A stretch of DNA of 64,000 bases from an uncultured Bacteroidales bacterium (GCA_903915465.1 CAIWTA010000046.1:1-64000); one strand, 5' to 3'; shown: positions 1 to 9,213, numbered from the stretch's first letter. The notes: generated from the sequence alone by a model not told the origin. Numbers and translations: made by a program.

Positions 1-60
1 CAAAAAGTTATTATTTTTGAAGTTCCTATAATTTCCTTGAGGTGGGGCACTCTGCGAGAC
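1..60 (+). repeat. Partial copy of dispersed repeat tail
   Basis: The first 60 bases match 63639-63681 and its flank: CAAAAAGTTATTATT, then TTGA.GTTCCT, then AGGTGGG and CACTCTG in the same order and spacing, with scattered substitutions. The copy at 63 kb is the 3' tail of a longer structured repeat, so the window probably begins inside another copy. No gene is seen here. Seen directly; membership of a larger family is inferred. Confidence 0.8.
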
Positions 61-123
61 TCAGCGAGAAAAAACATGATTGAATATCAAATAATTACAT
101 CAAGTTATATAGTAGACGCTTAA

Positions 124-218
124 GCGCAGAGATTAGAAATTGTTTACGTATCTTGTAAATCCATTTTTCAAAACCGGCACATTAAAAAGTAATACAATTG
201 CTAATAATTTCTCTGCGC
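124..218. repeat. Inverted repeat with TCTGCG-type words
   Basis: Left arm 124-142 (GCGCAGAGATTAGAAATTG) and right arm 195-218 are imperfect reverse complements that enclose about 50 bases. The outer part pairs GCGCAGAGA with TCTCTGCGC. The same kind of vocabulary (ctctgcg, cagcg, gcgaga) appears at 51-76 and in the palindrome at 49606-49692. The rest of 60-375 shows no gene; it is AT-rich intergenic sequence. Confidence 0.6.
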
Positions 219-375
219 CTCAGCGGTTTCATTTTATTACACCGGAGGTATGAATTCATCTTGTTTCTACAGCAAGAACCATATGACTTATTCATTTTGT
301 TACTTTCCGTTGCAGCTCAGCTTCAAAAATCTTGATCAATCCAGCACCTCAAAAAAAGATACTGCCAGTTTGGTC

Positions 376-405
376 TTGTGAAAGATACAAAATTGATTAT
401 TTTTG
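376..405 (+). promoter_or_regulatory. Bacteroidota-type promoter for POT transporter
   Basis: TATTTTTG at 398-405 fits the phylum's TAnnTTTG -7 element. A TTG at 376-378 sits 19 bases upstream, the expected place for the -33 element. Transcription would start around 410, downstream of the TTG at 403, which supports the ATG at 460 as the translation start. Confidence 0.55.
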
Positions 406-459
406 CAATATACTTCCTTCAGACAATCAAATGATTATTCATCAACAATCTCTTTAGCT

Positions 460-2127
460 ATGTTCAAAGGACATCCAAAAGGACTTTTTGTCGCATTTTT
501 TACCAACATGGGGGAGCGGTTTGGCTACTATACTATGCTGGCCATTTTTGTCTTGTACCTTCAGTCAAAATTTGGCTGGTCAACTACTCAAGCCGGTCAT
601 GTCTATGGTTTCTTCCTGTTCGGAATTTACTTTTTACCCCTTTTAGGTGGATACATTGCCGATAATGTACTCGGCTATGGAAAGACCATTTTGATGGGGA
701 TTATCATAATGTTCATAGGTTATGGTTTACTTGCGATGCCCGGGACGGGTGAATATTTCATCTACTTCGCGCTGGCAGTGATTTCGCTGGGTACCGGGTT
801 TTTTAAAGGGAACCTTCAGGCACTGGTGGGTAATTTATATGATGATGCGAAATTTAGTAAGTTCAGGGATTCTGCATTCAATATTTTCTATATGGGCATC
901 AATATCGGAGCATTTTTTGCCCCGAGCGCTGCAGAAGGCATGAGAAACTGGGTTCTCCGGATGAGCGGTTTTACATATGACCCGGCAATTCCTGATCTTG
1001 CCCATAAATTTTTGAACGGAACGCTGAAAAACACTCCCCAGCTTGAACAATTTGCCAGCACTCAGACAGGCGCTCATTTTGCCAACCTGACAGAATTCTG
1101 CCACCAATATATCACAAGTATCGGACAAGCCTATAATGCCGGTTTTGCTGTCGCTGCAGTAAGCATGATTGCTTCGCTTCTGATCTTTATCGGTTTCAGA
1201 AAATATTACAAACATGCCGATGTCACACACAAGCAAAAGAAAGCAGGAAATCTACAAATGGTAGCAGATCTCACACCAGCGCAAACCAAAGACAGGCTGA
1301 TTGCCCTTGGGTTGGTCTTTTTTGTTGTGATGTTTTTTTGGATGGCTTTCCATCAAAATGGCTTTACACTTACCATTTTTGCAAGGGATTACACGGTAGC
1401 TACGGTTTCGAAAGGTACTGCAATCATCTTCAACCTTTCCACCTTCCTTCCAATTTTGATCACTGCTTTAGGAGTTTTCCTTTTAGTAGGTAAAGGACAC
1501 TCCGGTAATATCAGGATACTTGGAGCAGTGGGGTCTATCGGCGCCATCGCAATTGGCAGCTATACAATCAGCAGATTATTACCAGAAAAAAATCCCATCT
1601 CTCCAGAGATTTTTCAACAGTTCAACCCGATTTTCATTGTGTTCATGACACCAATAATAATCGGCTTGTTTGCATATTTCAGGAAATATGGCAAAGAGCC
1701 TTCTTCGCCTCAAAAAATCGGTATCGGTATGCTTATTACTGCTGCCGGGTTCCTGATCATGGTTCTTGCTTCCCAGGGACTGATGAGCCCGAAAGAGCTT
1801 GCATTGCAAGGCGGAGTGTCAGACACTCTGCGTTCGCCTTACTGGCTTATCGGAACCTATTTTACTTTGACCATTGCAGAGTTATTTTTAAGTCCGATCG
1901 GTATTTCCTTTGTTTCAAAAGTGGCACCACCTCAGCATAAAGGGCTGGCACAGGGAGGTTGGTTCGCAGCTACCGCAATCGGAAACCTGATGGCTGGTTT
2001 TATCGGTCCTTTCTGGGACAAATGGCAACTCTGGCAATTCTTTACGCTGTTGGTCGCATTGACACTTCTTTCAGCGATAATCATGTTCTCCATTCTAAAA
2101 CGGTTGGAAAAAGCTACAACCAGTTGA
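460..2127 (+). CDS. POT-family proton-coupled peptide transporter
   Basis: Inner-membrane proton-dependent oligopeptide transporter (POT/PTR2, major facilitator superfamily), 555 aa, with many hydrophobic helices throughout. The family signature near the N-terminus reads NMGERFGYY: Glu19 and Arg20 of the ExxERFxYY motif are present, but the first Glu is Asn16. The family is known for H+-driven di/tripeptide uptake; the lost Glu takes part in proton coupling in characterised members, so coupling may differ. The frame is open upstream to a TTG at 403, but that lies before the predicted transcription start, so the ATG at 460 is preferred. It is a single gene, followed after 56 bases by a radical SAM gene. 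Substrate not deducible. Confidence 0.9.
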   Translation: MFKGHPKGLFVAFFTNMGERFGYYTMLAIFVLYLQSKFGWSTTQAGHVYGFFLFGIYFLPLLGGYIADNVLGYGKTILMGIIIMFIGYGLLAMPGTGEYFIYFALAVISLGTGFFKGNLQALVGNLYDDAKFSKFRDSAFNIFYMGINIGAFFAPSAAEGMRNWVLRMSGFTYDPAIPDLAHKFLNGTLKNTPQLEQFASTQTGAHFANLTEFCHQYITSIGQAYNAGFAVAAVSMIASLLIFIGFRKYYKHADVTHKQKKAGNLQMVADLTPAQTKDRLIALGLVFFVVMFFWMAFHQNGFTLTIFARDYTVATVSKGTAIIFNLSTFLPILITALGVFLLVGKGHSGNIRILGAVGSIGAIAIGSYTISRLLPEKNPISPEIFQQFNPIFIVFMTPIIIGLFAYFRKYGKEPSSPQKIGIGMLITAAGFLIMVLASQGLMSPKELALQGGVSDTLRSPYWLIGTYFTLTIAELFLSPIGISFVSKVAPPQHKGLAQGGWFAATAIGNLMAGFIGPFWDKWQLWQFFTLLVALTLLSAIIMFSILKRLEKATTS

Positions 2128-2183
2128 TGCGGAAATTCCTGATCTACTTAAACTCTTTTCTCAGGAATGACAGATTGTAAACA

Positions 2184-3134
2184 GTGAACAAAGAAGAATT
2201 TTCCTGGGGAAACAACCGCCGGTATAATTCATATTCGGAATATATCAGGAAACTCTTTGGTGAGAGAGTACAAAAAGTTGCCGTGGATGCAGGTTTCACC
2301 TGTCCTAACCGCGACGGAACGAAAGGTATTGGTGGGTGTACTTATTGCGATAACGAGGCTTTCAACCCTTCCTACTGCGATCCGAAGGAATCCATTACTG
2401 AGCAGATCCGCAAAGGAATTGAATTTCATGCTGTAAGGTATCGTCGTGCTGCCCAATTCCTTGTCTATTTTCAACCCTTCAGCAACACCCATGCTTCCAT
2501 TGAAGTACTGAAAGAAAAGTATGAAGAAGCGTTGCTATACCCGGGAGTTGTCGGACTTGTAATTGGAACACGCCCGGATTGTGTGGATGATGAGAAACTC
2601 AGTTACCTTTCCGCACTGGCAAAAAATTATTTTATCCAGGTTGAATATGGCGTAGAAACAACAAATGAGGCCACCTTGACCAGGATAAACCGGGGCCATA
2701 CTTTTGAATTATCCCGAAAAATAATTGAGAAAACACATTCCCTGGGAATTCGCACAGGAGCCCATTTCATCTTCGGTTTGCCAGGTGATACCCTGGAAGG
2801 GATGATGGAAATGGCAGGTCAAGTCTCCTCTTTGCCGATCGATACAGTCAAATTCCATCAACTTCAAATCATCAAAGGAACGGTACTTGAAAAAGAATTC
2901 CAGGCTGATCACTCAGGATTCCATCTCTTTGGCCTCAATGAATACATTGATTTTATTGTGAGTTTCACAGAAAAGCTCAATCCTTCAATCGTCATCGAGC
3001 GATTTACCGGGGAAGTCCCGCCAAGGTTCATTGAAAGTCACAATTGGGGATTGTTGCGGAATGATGAGATACTCCGGCTGATCGAGAAAGAGTTTGAGCG
3101 GAGAGATAGCTGGCAGGGGAAGAATCATATCTGA
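2184..3134 (+). CDS. TIGR01212-family radical SAM protein (YhcC/YtqA-like)
   Basis: 316 aa radical SAM enzyme of the family called TIGR01212 (YhcC in E. coli). The N-terminus has CPNRDGTKGIGGCTYCDN, carrying the iron-sulfur cysteines in the spacing typical of this family. Further family-like stretches are VEYGVET and HFIFGLPGDT (SAM-binding core). It starts at GTG (2184); there is no suitable ATG before the cysteine motif. The biochemical role of the family is unsettled. The stop codon TGA is formed by the first unit of a GAGATCTGAG repeat array. Convergent with pstB. Confidence 0.88.
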   Translation: MNKEEFSWGNNRRYNSYSEYIRKLFGERVQKVAVDAGFTCPNRDGTKGIGGCTYCDNEAFNPSYCDPKESITEQIRKGIEFHAVRYRRAAQFLVYFQPFSNTHASIEVLKEKYEEALLYPGVVGLVIGTRPDCVDDEKLSYLSALAKNYFIQVEYGVETTNEATLTRINRGHTFELSRKIIEKTHSLGIRTGAHFIFGLPGDTLEGMMEMAGQVSSLPIDTVKFHQLQIIKGTVLEKEFQADHSGFHLFGLNEYIDFIVSFTEKLNPSIVIERFTGEVPPRFIESHNWGLLRNDEILRLIEKEFERRDSWQGKNHI

Positions 3135-3206
3135 GATCTGAGCACCGAACTCCGATAGAAAACCGGCTCTCGGATCTCGGATCTCGGATCTCGGATCTCG
3201 GATTTG
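3130..3206. repeat. GAGATCC heptamer array between convergent genes
   Basis: The left part reads ATCTGAGATCTGAG; the right part (3162-3204) is about six units of CTCGGAT. The two arms are imperfect inverted repeats that can pair if G-U pairs are allowed. Read from either neighbouring gene the sense strand is GAGATC(C/T)GA right after the stop codon. The array supplies the stop codon of the gene ending at 3134 and lies 14 bases beyond the stop of pstB. Possible bidirectional terminator-like structure. Confidence 0.8.
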
Positions 3207-3219
3207 CCAGTTTCACTGA

Positions 3220-3993
3220 TCAATTGAACGTTCCGCCAAGGTACTGCTTAGTCTTCTCCATTTTCGGATTTTCAAAAATCATAAAATTTGTACCCTGTTC
3301 TATTACTTCACCCAGGTACATGAATACCACATAATCAGCAATTCTTTTCGCCTGTCGTAAAACATGTGTAACCAGCACGATGGTATAATCTTTTTTCAGT
3401 TCAACAAACTTCTCCTCGATGCTTTGACTTGAAATAGGATCCAATGCAGAAGTCGGTTCATCCGCCAGGATGATATCGGGACTCACTGCCAGGCCACGGG
3501 CCAGACAAAGTCTCTGCTGCTGCCCAATGGATAAGTTAGAAGCAGGTTCCCGCATACGGTATTTCACTTCCTCCCATAAATTTGCCTGTTGCAGGTAACT
3601 TACCACTTGTTTGTGCAGGTCTCTTCTTTTCTTTACACCTTTCAGTTTTAAAGCATAAGCCACATTATTATAAATGTTCATAGGAAGCGGATAGGGTCGC
3701 TGGGAAAGCAAACCCATGTGTTGCCGAAGTTGATAAATATCTTCTTTGGCCTCCAATACATCATTTCCATCAATCATAACTTTACCGCTGACTTTCAACT
3801 CAGGATACAGGTCAGTCAAGCGGTTCAGGCATTTCAGCAAGGTGGTCTTTCCACAACCGGAAGGACCGAGTATTACTGTGATTTTGTTCTTTGGAATCTC
3901 AATATTGATATTTTTCAGGATTTGGGTTTTCCCGGCAGCGACATTCAGGTTAACAATGCTTATTTTACTGGTGTTTTCCATATTGATTGGCAC
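3220..3993 (-). CDS. pstB: Phosphate ABC transporter ATPase PstB
   Basis: Cytoplasmic ATPase of the high-affinity phosphate importer, 257 aa (normal length). Walker A is GPSGCGKTT, the signature region is NLSIGQQQRLCLARGLA, and Walker B runs IILADEPTSALDP. The start may be the first ATG or the internal MENTSK five residues on. It is the last gene of pstS-pstC-pstA-pstB, 8 bases after pstA. No phoU follows, although it often does in other bacteria. Assignment to phosphate rests on family resemblance and the adjacent pstS. Confidence 0.93.
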   Translation of the reverse strand: MPINMENTSKISIVNLNVAAGKTQILKNINIEIPKNKITVILGPSGCGKTTLLKCLNRLTDLYPELKVSGKVMIDGNDVLEAKEDIYQLRQHMGLLSQRPYPLPMNIYNNVAYALKLKGVKKRRDLHKQVVSYLQQANLWEEVKYRMREPASNLSIGQQQRLCLARGLAVSPDIILADEPTSALDPISSQSIEEKFVELKKDYTIVLVTHVLRQAKRIADYVVFMYLGEVIEQGTNFMIFENPKMEKTKQYLGGTFN

Positions 3994-4001
3994 TTCCGCT
4001 A

Positions 4002-4859
4002 TTAAAAATTGATTTTTGTTTTATGATATCTTTTTCCCAATCCCCTGGAGAATAAACTTACAATTAAAATTATCAGGGTGAGTATAAGAGCTGAAGCATA
4101 AGCACGATTTTGCACTTCAGGTACCGGTGATGCCAATTGGAAGAAGATGGATAAAGGCAAAGTGGCAACCGGTTCCATTAAAGAATTCGGAAGATTATCG
4201 GTATATCCTGCTGTAAAAAGAACTGAAGCAGCATCGCCTATGGCACGTCCAAAAGAGAGAAGGATGGCAGTGATTATTCCGGAAAACGACTGGCGGGTAA
4301 AAATTTTAAAAGCCACTTCCGATTTATTGGATCCCAACGAATAGGATGCTTCCATCAGCCCAACAGGAATGGTCCGGAGAATTTCATCCATGGAGCGGAT
4401 CATTATGGGCAGAATAAATAATGTTACGGTCAGCATCCCAGCCAGAAGGGATGTCTGAATTCCCAGGAAAATCATCATACTGAATCCGAATGCTCCATAA
4501 ACGATGGATGGAATTCCCCAAACAAGATCCAGGATAAAACGGATCACACCAACCAGCTTTTTCTTTTGAACAAGGAAGACATTCATATACAGTGCAACCG
4601 GCAAACCGATGATAAAAGCCAGAAAGGTTGCGCCAAAAGCGAGCGATAAGGATCCCAGAATAGCATTGAGTATACCACCTCCTTTTCCATAATAATAGCC
4701 GCCCGATGGAATCTGTGATATCATTTCCCATGAAATTGCTTTGATTCCTTTTTCAAAGATGCTATAAATGATCAAAGCAAGGATAAGAAGAATAAAATAA
4801 GTCGAAAAGACCATCAGGACTTTGAAAATTGCTTCTTCTATTTTCCGGGATCTTTTCAT
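4002..4859 (-). CDS. pstA: Phosphate ABC transporter permease PstA
   Basis: Inner-membrane permease subunit, 285 aa, with about six hydrophobic helices and the EAA-type loop (ASYSLGSNKSEVAFKI) that contacts the ATPase. It forms the channel together with PstC. It starts 2 bases after the end of pstC, so the pair is translationally close. The C-terminus ends in a basic tail. Family assignment is clear; the substrate is inferred from the operon. Confidence 0.92.
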   Translation of the reverse strand: MKRSRKIEEAIFKVLMVFSTYFILLILALIIYSIFEKGIKAISWEMISQIPSGGYYYGKGGGILNAILGSLSLAFGATFLAFIIGLPVALYMNVFLVQKKKLVGVIRFILDLVWGIPSIVYGAFGFSMMIFLGIQTSLLAGMLTVTLFILPIMIRSMDEILRTIPVGLMEASYSLGSNKSEVAFKIFTRQSFSGIITAILLSFGRAIGDAASVLFTAGYTDNLPNSLMEPVATLPLSIFFQLASPVPEVQNRAYASALILTLIILIVSLFSRGLGKRYHKTKINF

Positions 4860-4861
4860 TT

Positions 4862-5752
4862 CTAGTATTTATTATAACGTGCAATGAAGAAGTGCATGAT
4901 CAGGTTGAAAAACAGTGAAACGGCAAGCAGTATCAAAGCGGCAAACATTAGCGCAGAATCGTATCGCGGGATAGAAAGCATCTCTCCATAGTTATTTGCA
5001 ATAAGGGCTGGCAGAGTATATCCTGGATCGAAAACACTTTTGGGAAGCTTTACTACATTTCCCACGACCATCAGTACGGCCATTGTTTCACCAAATGCTC
5101 TTGCCAATCCGAACCCAAATGCAGCAATTATCCCGGGGAGTGATTTCTTGATAACAACATGCTTGACTGTTTGCCACTGTGTGGCTCCCAACGAAAGTGC
5201 TGCTTCTTCCAATTCGATGGGAACAGCCTGGAAAACTTCAATCAGAATGTTCAGTATAAAAGGAATGATCATGATGGAAAGCACCAATGCCGCTGCCAGT
5301 ATACTATATCCCAATGTATTCACACCAAAAAAAGGTCCCAGATAGTGGGAAATAAAAGGAATAATCACAAGGATTCCCCAGACTCCGTAAACGACAGATG
5401 GAATTCCAGCCAATATATCAATTGCAGGGTGCATTATCCGAAGAAATCGCTTTTTGGTATAGTGCGTAACATAGATGGCTGTAAGCAAACAGATCGGTGC
5501 TGAAAGTAGCATGGCGAGCAATGTAACCCAGATAGAACCAACGATGAATGGAAAGAAACCAAACTTTCCGATTCCCGGCTTCCATTCTTTGGAAAAAAGA
5601 AGATCAGAAAGATTATAATCGTGAATCAACAGGAAGGATTTCAGGTATAATCCTAAAAAAAGCAAAAAGGGCAAAGAAGCAACCAGCAACAGGCTGACGA
5701 TCATCCAGGTATAGTTGACCCGGTGTCTTTGATTCCTGTTTAGTAAGTACAT
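4862..5752 (-). CDS. pstC: Phosphate ABC transporter permease PstC
   Basis: Inner-membrane permease subunit, 296 aa. The EAA loop is recognisable as EEAALSLGATQWQTVKHVV, followed by the GRAFGETMA-like stretch ARAFGETMAVLMVVGN that is characteristic of PstC. Six predicted helices. It lies between pstS (33 bases upstream) and pstA. Together with PstA it forms the phosphate translocation pore. Confidence 0.93.
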   Translation of the reverse strand: MYLLNRNQRHRVNYTWMIVSLLLVASLPFLLFLGLYLKSFLLIHDYNLSDLLFSKEWKPGIGKFGFFPFIVGSIWVTLLAMLLSAPICLLTAIYVTHYTKKRFLRIMHPAIDILAGIPSVVYGVWGILVIIPFISHYLGPFFGVNTLGYSILAAALVLSIMIIPFILNILIEVFQAVPIELEEAALSLGATQWQTVKHVVIKKSLPGIIAAFGFGLARAFGETMAVLMVVGNVVKLPKSVFDPGYTLPALIANNYGEMLSIPRYDSALMFAALILLAVSLFFNLIMHFFIARYNKY

Positions 5753-5785
5753 TCTAAGGGATTATTGATCACAGATGACCTGTAG

Positions 5786-6769
5786 TTATTTCAATTTAGC
5801 CAGACTGTTTTGAATTTTCTCATTGGAAAGAGTGACATACCCTGCCTCAGTTAAATACTTCTGGCCGTCTGTCAGGATCCACTGCAGGAAAGCAAGAACA
5901 ATTTTATTCTGAGGTTTTCCTGCAGCAACAAGGTAAAGATCACGGGCAGGTGGAGAAGGATAAATTCCACTCTGAATGGCTTTCATCACCTGATCAAGGG
6001 TTTTGTAAATGCTTTCTTCCTGATCAATTTTCCCATTCCCATTCAAATCAATTGGAATAACAGCCAGCCCTGGATAGACTTTACGGGTGTTCATGTCGAA
6101 AATAAAGTTCAGGTTATTGAACCCGATTCCATTCTCAGTTTTGCGAATTGCATCAGCAACACCCGGGTCACCGTTCACACCTAACCCGAGCAAATCCTCT
6201 TGCTTCTTTCCCATTAAATATTTAGCCCACATTTCTGCTGCACCGCATGCATCCGAGCGGGTAAATGGCTGCAGTGTAACTTTTGAACTATTATTTACCG
6301 CGGAACCCCAAGTTGTGATCTTCCCGGAAATAAAAATATCAAAGAATTTCTGTTTTGTCAACCCTTTTGATAAGAGATCCTTCAATACAGGATTACGCGC
6401 ATTTACTGTAGGTAGTACAGCATCCCTTGCAACTCCGATATACCACGCACCTTTGGCTCTTTCTTCAGGGCTTAATTCCTTGGAATACATCCCAAGATCG
6501 ACCATTCGTGATAAGGCATCTGCCATTCCTTTTCCAGCACCTCCTGCAGAGATATTTATGGTCACGTGAGGATGAAACTTTTTAAATTCCTCCGCCCATC
6601 TCACAGTCATTGGGTAAAGCGCAAATGCGCCGGAAATGGTGATTTTCCCTTTCATATCGTCAGACTTCTGGCCAGCTTTGCTCCCTTCCTGAGTATTGCA
6701 GGAAATAAGAATACATGAAAATACAAAATATGCCAGAAAGATTCCGATGAAAAGACATTGTTTATTCAT
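5786..6769 (-). CDS. pstS: Phosphate-binding lipoprotein PstS
   Basis: Periplasmic solute-binding component, 327 aa. The N-terminus is a lipoprotein signal ending CILISC-N, so the mature protein is probably anchored at the lipidated Cys. Phosphate-site regions are recognisable: SGAFALYPM near the N-terminus, SAGGAGKG, and FTRSDACGAAEMW in the second lobe. First gene of the Pst operon. The upstream gap (6770-6824) has no convincing promoter word or Pho box that I can identify. A related anion such as tungstate cannot be fully excluded, but PstB/A/C context favours phosphate. Confidence 0.9.
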   Translation of the reverse strand: MNKQCLFIGIFLAYFVFSCILISCNTQEGSKAGQKSDDMKGKITISGAFALYPMTVRWAEEFKKFHPHVTINISAGGAGKGMADALSRMVDLGMYSKELSPEERAKGAWYIGVARDAVLPTVNARNPVLKDLLSKGLTKQKFFDIFISGKITTWGSAVNNSSKVTLQPFTRSDACGAAEMWAKYLMGKKQEDLLGLGVNGDPGVADAIRKTENGIGFNNLNFIFDMNTRKVYPGLAVIPIDLNGNGKIDQEESIYKTLDQVMKAIQSGIYPSPPARDLYLVAAGKPQNKIVLAFLQWILTDGQKYLTEAGYVTLSNEKIQNSLAKLK

Positions 6770-6852
6770 AGAAGCTGACTTTTACCTGAAAGCAAAATAT
6801 TTCTCCTTCTGGATTGAAAGAAATTGGTTTATTTCAAAAAACACAAAATTCA

Positions 6853-7827
6853 TTAAATGAGTTGATTGATGATGTCTTCAACCTTAATACCATCGGCTTC
6901 AGCTTTGTAATTCTTGACTAACCTGTGTCGCAAAACAGCAGTAGCCACAGCTTTTACATCTTCGATATCAGGAGAATACTTTCCGTTCAGTGAAGCATGA
7001 CATTTAGCACCAAGAATAAGGTATTGGGAAGCTCTCGGACCGGCTCCCCAGATAAGATATTGATTTGAAATAGGGGCAGCAGCATGTGTTTTTGGTCTGG
7101 TTTTGGACACCAGTTCAACTGCATAGTGATAGACATTATCGGGGACCGGAATTTTCAATATTAACCCCTGAAAAAAAAGAATCTCTTCAGAATTCATTAC
7201 AATCTGAGGTGATATCGATTGGTTGGATGTTGTGGATTTGACAATTTTGATCTCCTCATTAAATGAAGGGTAATCCAGCCAGATATTGAACATAAACCGG
7301 TCCAGTTGGGCTTCCGGCAACGGATAAGTTCCTTCCTGTTCGATCGGGTTTTGGGTGGCAAGAACAAAAAATGGTTCCTCCAGTATATAAGAAAATCCAG
7401 CCACGGTGACGGATTTTTCCTGCATCGCTTCCAGCAATGCCGACTGTGTTTTTGGAGGAGTTCTGTTGATCTCATCGGCCAGGATGATATTGGCAAAAAC
7501 AGGGCCTTTGATGAATCTGAATTTGCGATTTTCATCCAGGATTTCTGTTCCAATGATATCAGAAGGCATAAGGTCAGGGGTAAATTGAATCCGGCTATAA
7601 TGTAACCCCAACGCTTTGGAAAGCGTGTTTACCATCAATGTTTTTGCCAATCCTGGAACACCGACAAGAAGACAATGTCCTTTGCAAAAAATTGAGATTA
7701 AAAGGTTTTTTACGACCTCATCCTGCCCAACAATTACTTTGGCAATTTCAGATTTCAGCTGATTGTATTTTTTAACCAGTGCTTCAACAGCTTCGACATC
7801 AGAAGAAAAGTTCATAGTTTTTTCCAT
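6853..7827 (-). CDS. MoxR-family AAA+ ATPase
   Basis: Cytoplasmic AAA+ chaperone-type ATPase, about 324 aa. Walker A is GVPGLAKT, Walker B ILADEINRTPPKTQSALLEAM, and the sensor stretch ATQNPIEQEGTYPLPEAQLDRF is diagnostic for MoxR. The frame opens at 7860, but the ATG at 7827 overlaps the stop of the upstream surA gene as TAATG, so translational coupling is likely and this start is preferred. MoxR genes usually precede DUF58/VWA genes; here pstS follows after 83 bases and no such partner is present. Role inferred as maturation of envelope proteins, from the surA linkage. Confidence 0.9.
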   Translation of the reverse strand: MEKTMNFSSDVEAVEALVKKYNQLKSEIAKVIVGQDEVVKNLLISIFCKGHCLLVGVPGLAKTLMVNTLSKALGLHYSRIQFTPDLMPSDIIGTEILDENRKFRFIKGPVFANIILADEINRTPPKTQSALLEAMQEKSVTVAGFSYILEEPFFVLATQNPIEQEGTYPLPEAQLDRFMFNIWLDYPSFNEEIKIVKSTTSNQSISPQIVMNSEEILFFQGLILKIPVPDNVYHYAVELVSKTRPKTHAAAPISNQYLIWGAGPRASQYLILGAKCHASLNGKYSPDIEDVKAVATAVLRHRLVKNYKAEADGIKVEDIINQLI

Positions 7828-9188
7828 TATTTTTTTTGCCAGGACCTTTGGAATTCGCAATTGGCATAAAGTCCTTTGATACTGATATAAGTTCTGCTTA
7901 TCTTTCTATTGATCCATCCATTAATCACATCCGATTTTTTTGTTTCCAGCGCCCATTGCTGCAGCTTATCATAATCCTGCTCAGGATTGGCCTTATGAGG
8001 AAGTGTCCTCTCTTTTAAATAGTAGATTCTGAATTCATCCTTTCCACGATCAGTCTTGTACATGACTGTGGAAGAGATATCCCCTACTTTCATTTTATCA
8101 ATAACAAGAAAAATTTTCGGATCCAATTGACTCGCATCAAACTTGCTGTTGCCATTGGCCCCATTGATAATCAGTCCCCCATTGTTTTTGCTCAGATCAT
8201 CGGAGAATTTCGTTACGGCATCTGAAAATGCGATCTTTTTATTCCGGATCACCTTCCCTAAACTGTCGAGAAGCGATTTCGCCTGGTTCATACTTTGATT
8301 GGAGAATTTAGGTTGAAGGAGGATATGCCTGACGTTGATGTATTCTCCTTTTCTTTCAATCATCTGAATAAGATGAAAACCATCTTCTGTCTCCACGATG
8401 TCGGAAACTTCGCCGGGTTTAAGTTTAAATGCAGCTGCCTCAAACTCTGTCCGCATTTCACCTCGTTTAAAAAGTCCCAGTTCACCACCTTTTTTTGAAG
8501 AACCCGGATCCTCAGAATAGAGAATTGCCAGTGTCGAAAAATCATCTCCATTCTTTATCCTTTCCTTGAAACTCTTCAATTTTGCCTTTACAGTTTCTTT
8601 TTCCTGCTCTCCCAAAACAGGGTGTTTTGCAATCATTCCTATTTCATATTCTGCGGATACTTCAGGAATACTGTCCTTGGGCAATTTCCTGTAGAAAGTT
8701 TTGACCTCAGAAGGTGTCACAGTTACATCTTTTGTGATTTTTTGCTGCGTCATTTCTATCATCATTTGTTCTTTAATGATTTCCCGCATCTCATTTTTGA
8801 ATTCCACCATTGTTTTTTGATAGTATTCCTCTAACTTTTCCTGCGACCCTGCCTGTGACAGCAAGTAGCGTAACCGCCGATCCATCTCTGATTCAACCTG
8901 GATATCATTAACTTTTGCGCTGTCTATCTGCGATTGGTTCAACATCAGTTTCTGGAAAAGTAAATTTTCAAAGATCTGGCACTTTACCTTCTCAGCGCTA
9001 CCTTTGATATTTCCCTGCATCCTGTATTGAAGATATTGTGCTTCAACTTCTGATTTCAGCACTATATTGGCACCCACAACAGCGACTACTCCATCAATCA
9101 CAGAATCATTAACCGACTGCGCAGGGATGGCAGAGGCGACAACCATTAACAGGAAAATATAAATTGAACAATTCAACAATTTCTTCAT
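7827..9188 (-). CDS. surA: Periplasmic chaperone/peptidyl-prolyl isomerase SurA
   Basis: About 453 aa from the ATG at 9188, which gives a clean signal peptide (MKKLLNCSIYIFLLMVV...). The frame is open to 9227, overlapping the previous gene. After the signal comes a SurA N-terminal helix domain (VVAVVGANIVLKSEVEAQY) and two parvulin rotamase domains: the first around KHPVLGEQEK to GFHLIQMIERKG, the second beginning at INVRHILLQPK. SurA assists folding of outer-membrane proteins. Third gene of the operon ppiC - lipoprotein - surA - moxR. Confidence 0.88.
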   Translation of the reverse strand: MKKLLNCSIYIFLLMVVASAIPAQSVNDSVIDGVVAVVGANIVLKSEVEAQYLQYRMQGNIKGSAEKVKCQIFENLLFQKLMLNQSQIDSAKVNDIQVESEMDRRLRYLLSQAGSQEKLEEYYQKTMVEFKNEMREIIKEQMMIEMTQQKITKDVTVTPSEVKTFYRKLPKDSIPEVSAEYEIGMIAKHPVLGEQEKETVKAKLKSFKERIKNGDDFSTLAILYSEDPGSSKKGGELGLFKRGEMRTEFEAAAFKLKPGEVSDIVETEDGFHLIQMIERKGEYINVRHILLQPKFSNQSMNQAKSLLDSLGKVIRNKKIAFSDAVTKFSDDLSKNNGGLIINGANGNSKFDASQLDPKIFLVIDKMKVGDISSTVMYKTDRGKDEFRIYYLKERTLPHKANPEQDYDKLQQWALETKKSDVINGWINRKISRTYISIKGLYANCEFQRSWQKK

Positions 9189-9213
9189 GTATATTTTTTT
9201 AACGATAACCCTG

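Noticed and set aside
403-459. TTG start giving 19 extra residues on the POT transporter
   Set aside because: It falls in the predicted -7 element, before transcription begins; ATG at 460 gives the normal N-terminus.
3028-3216. Minus-strand frame encoding SEIRDPRSE-type peptide
   Set aside because: It is read from the heptamer array and overlaps a well-supported gene on the other strand.
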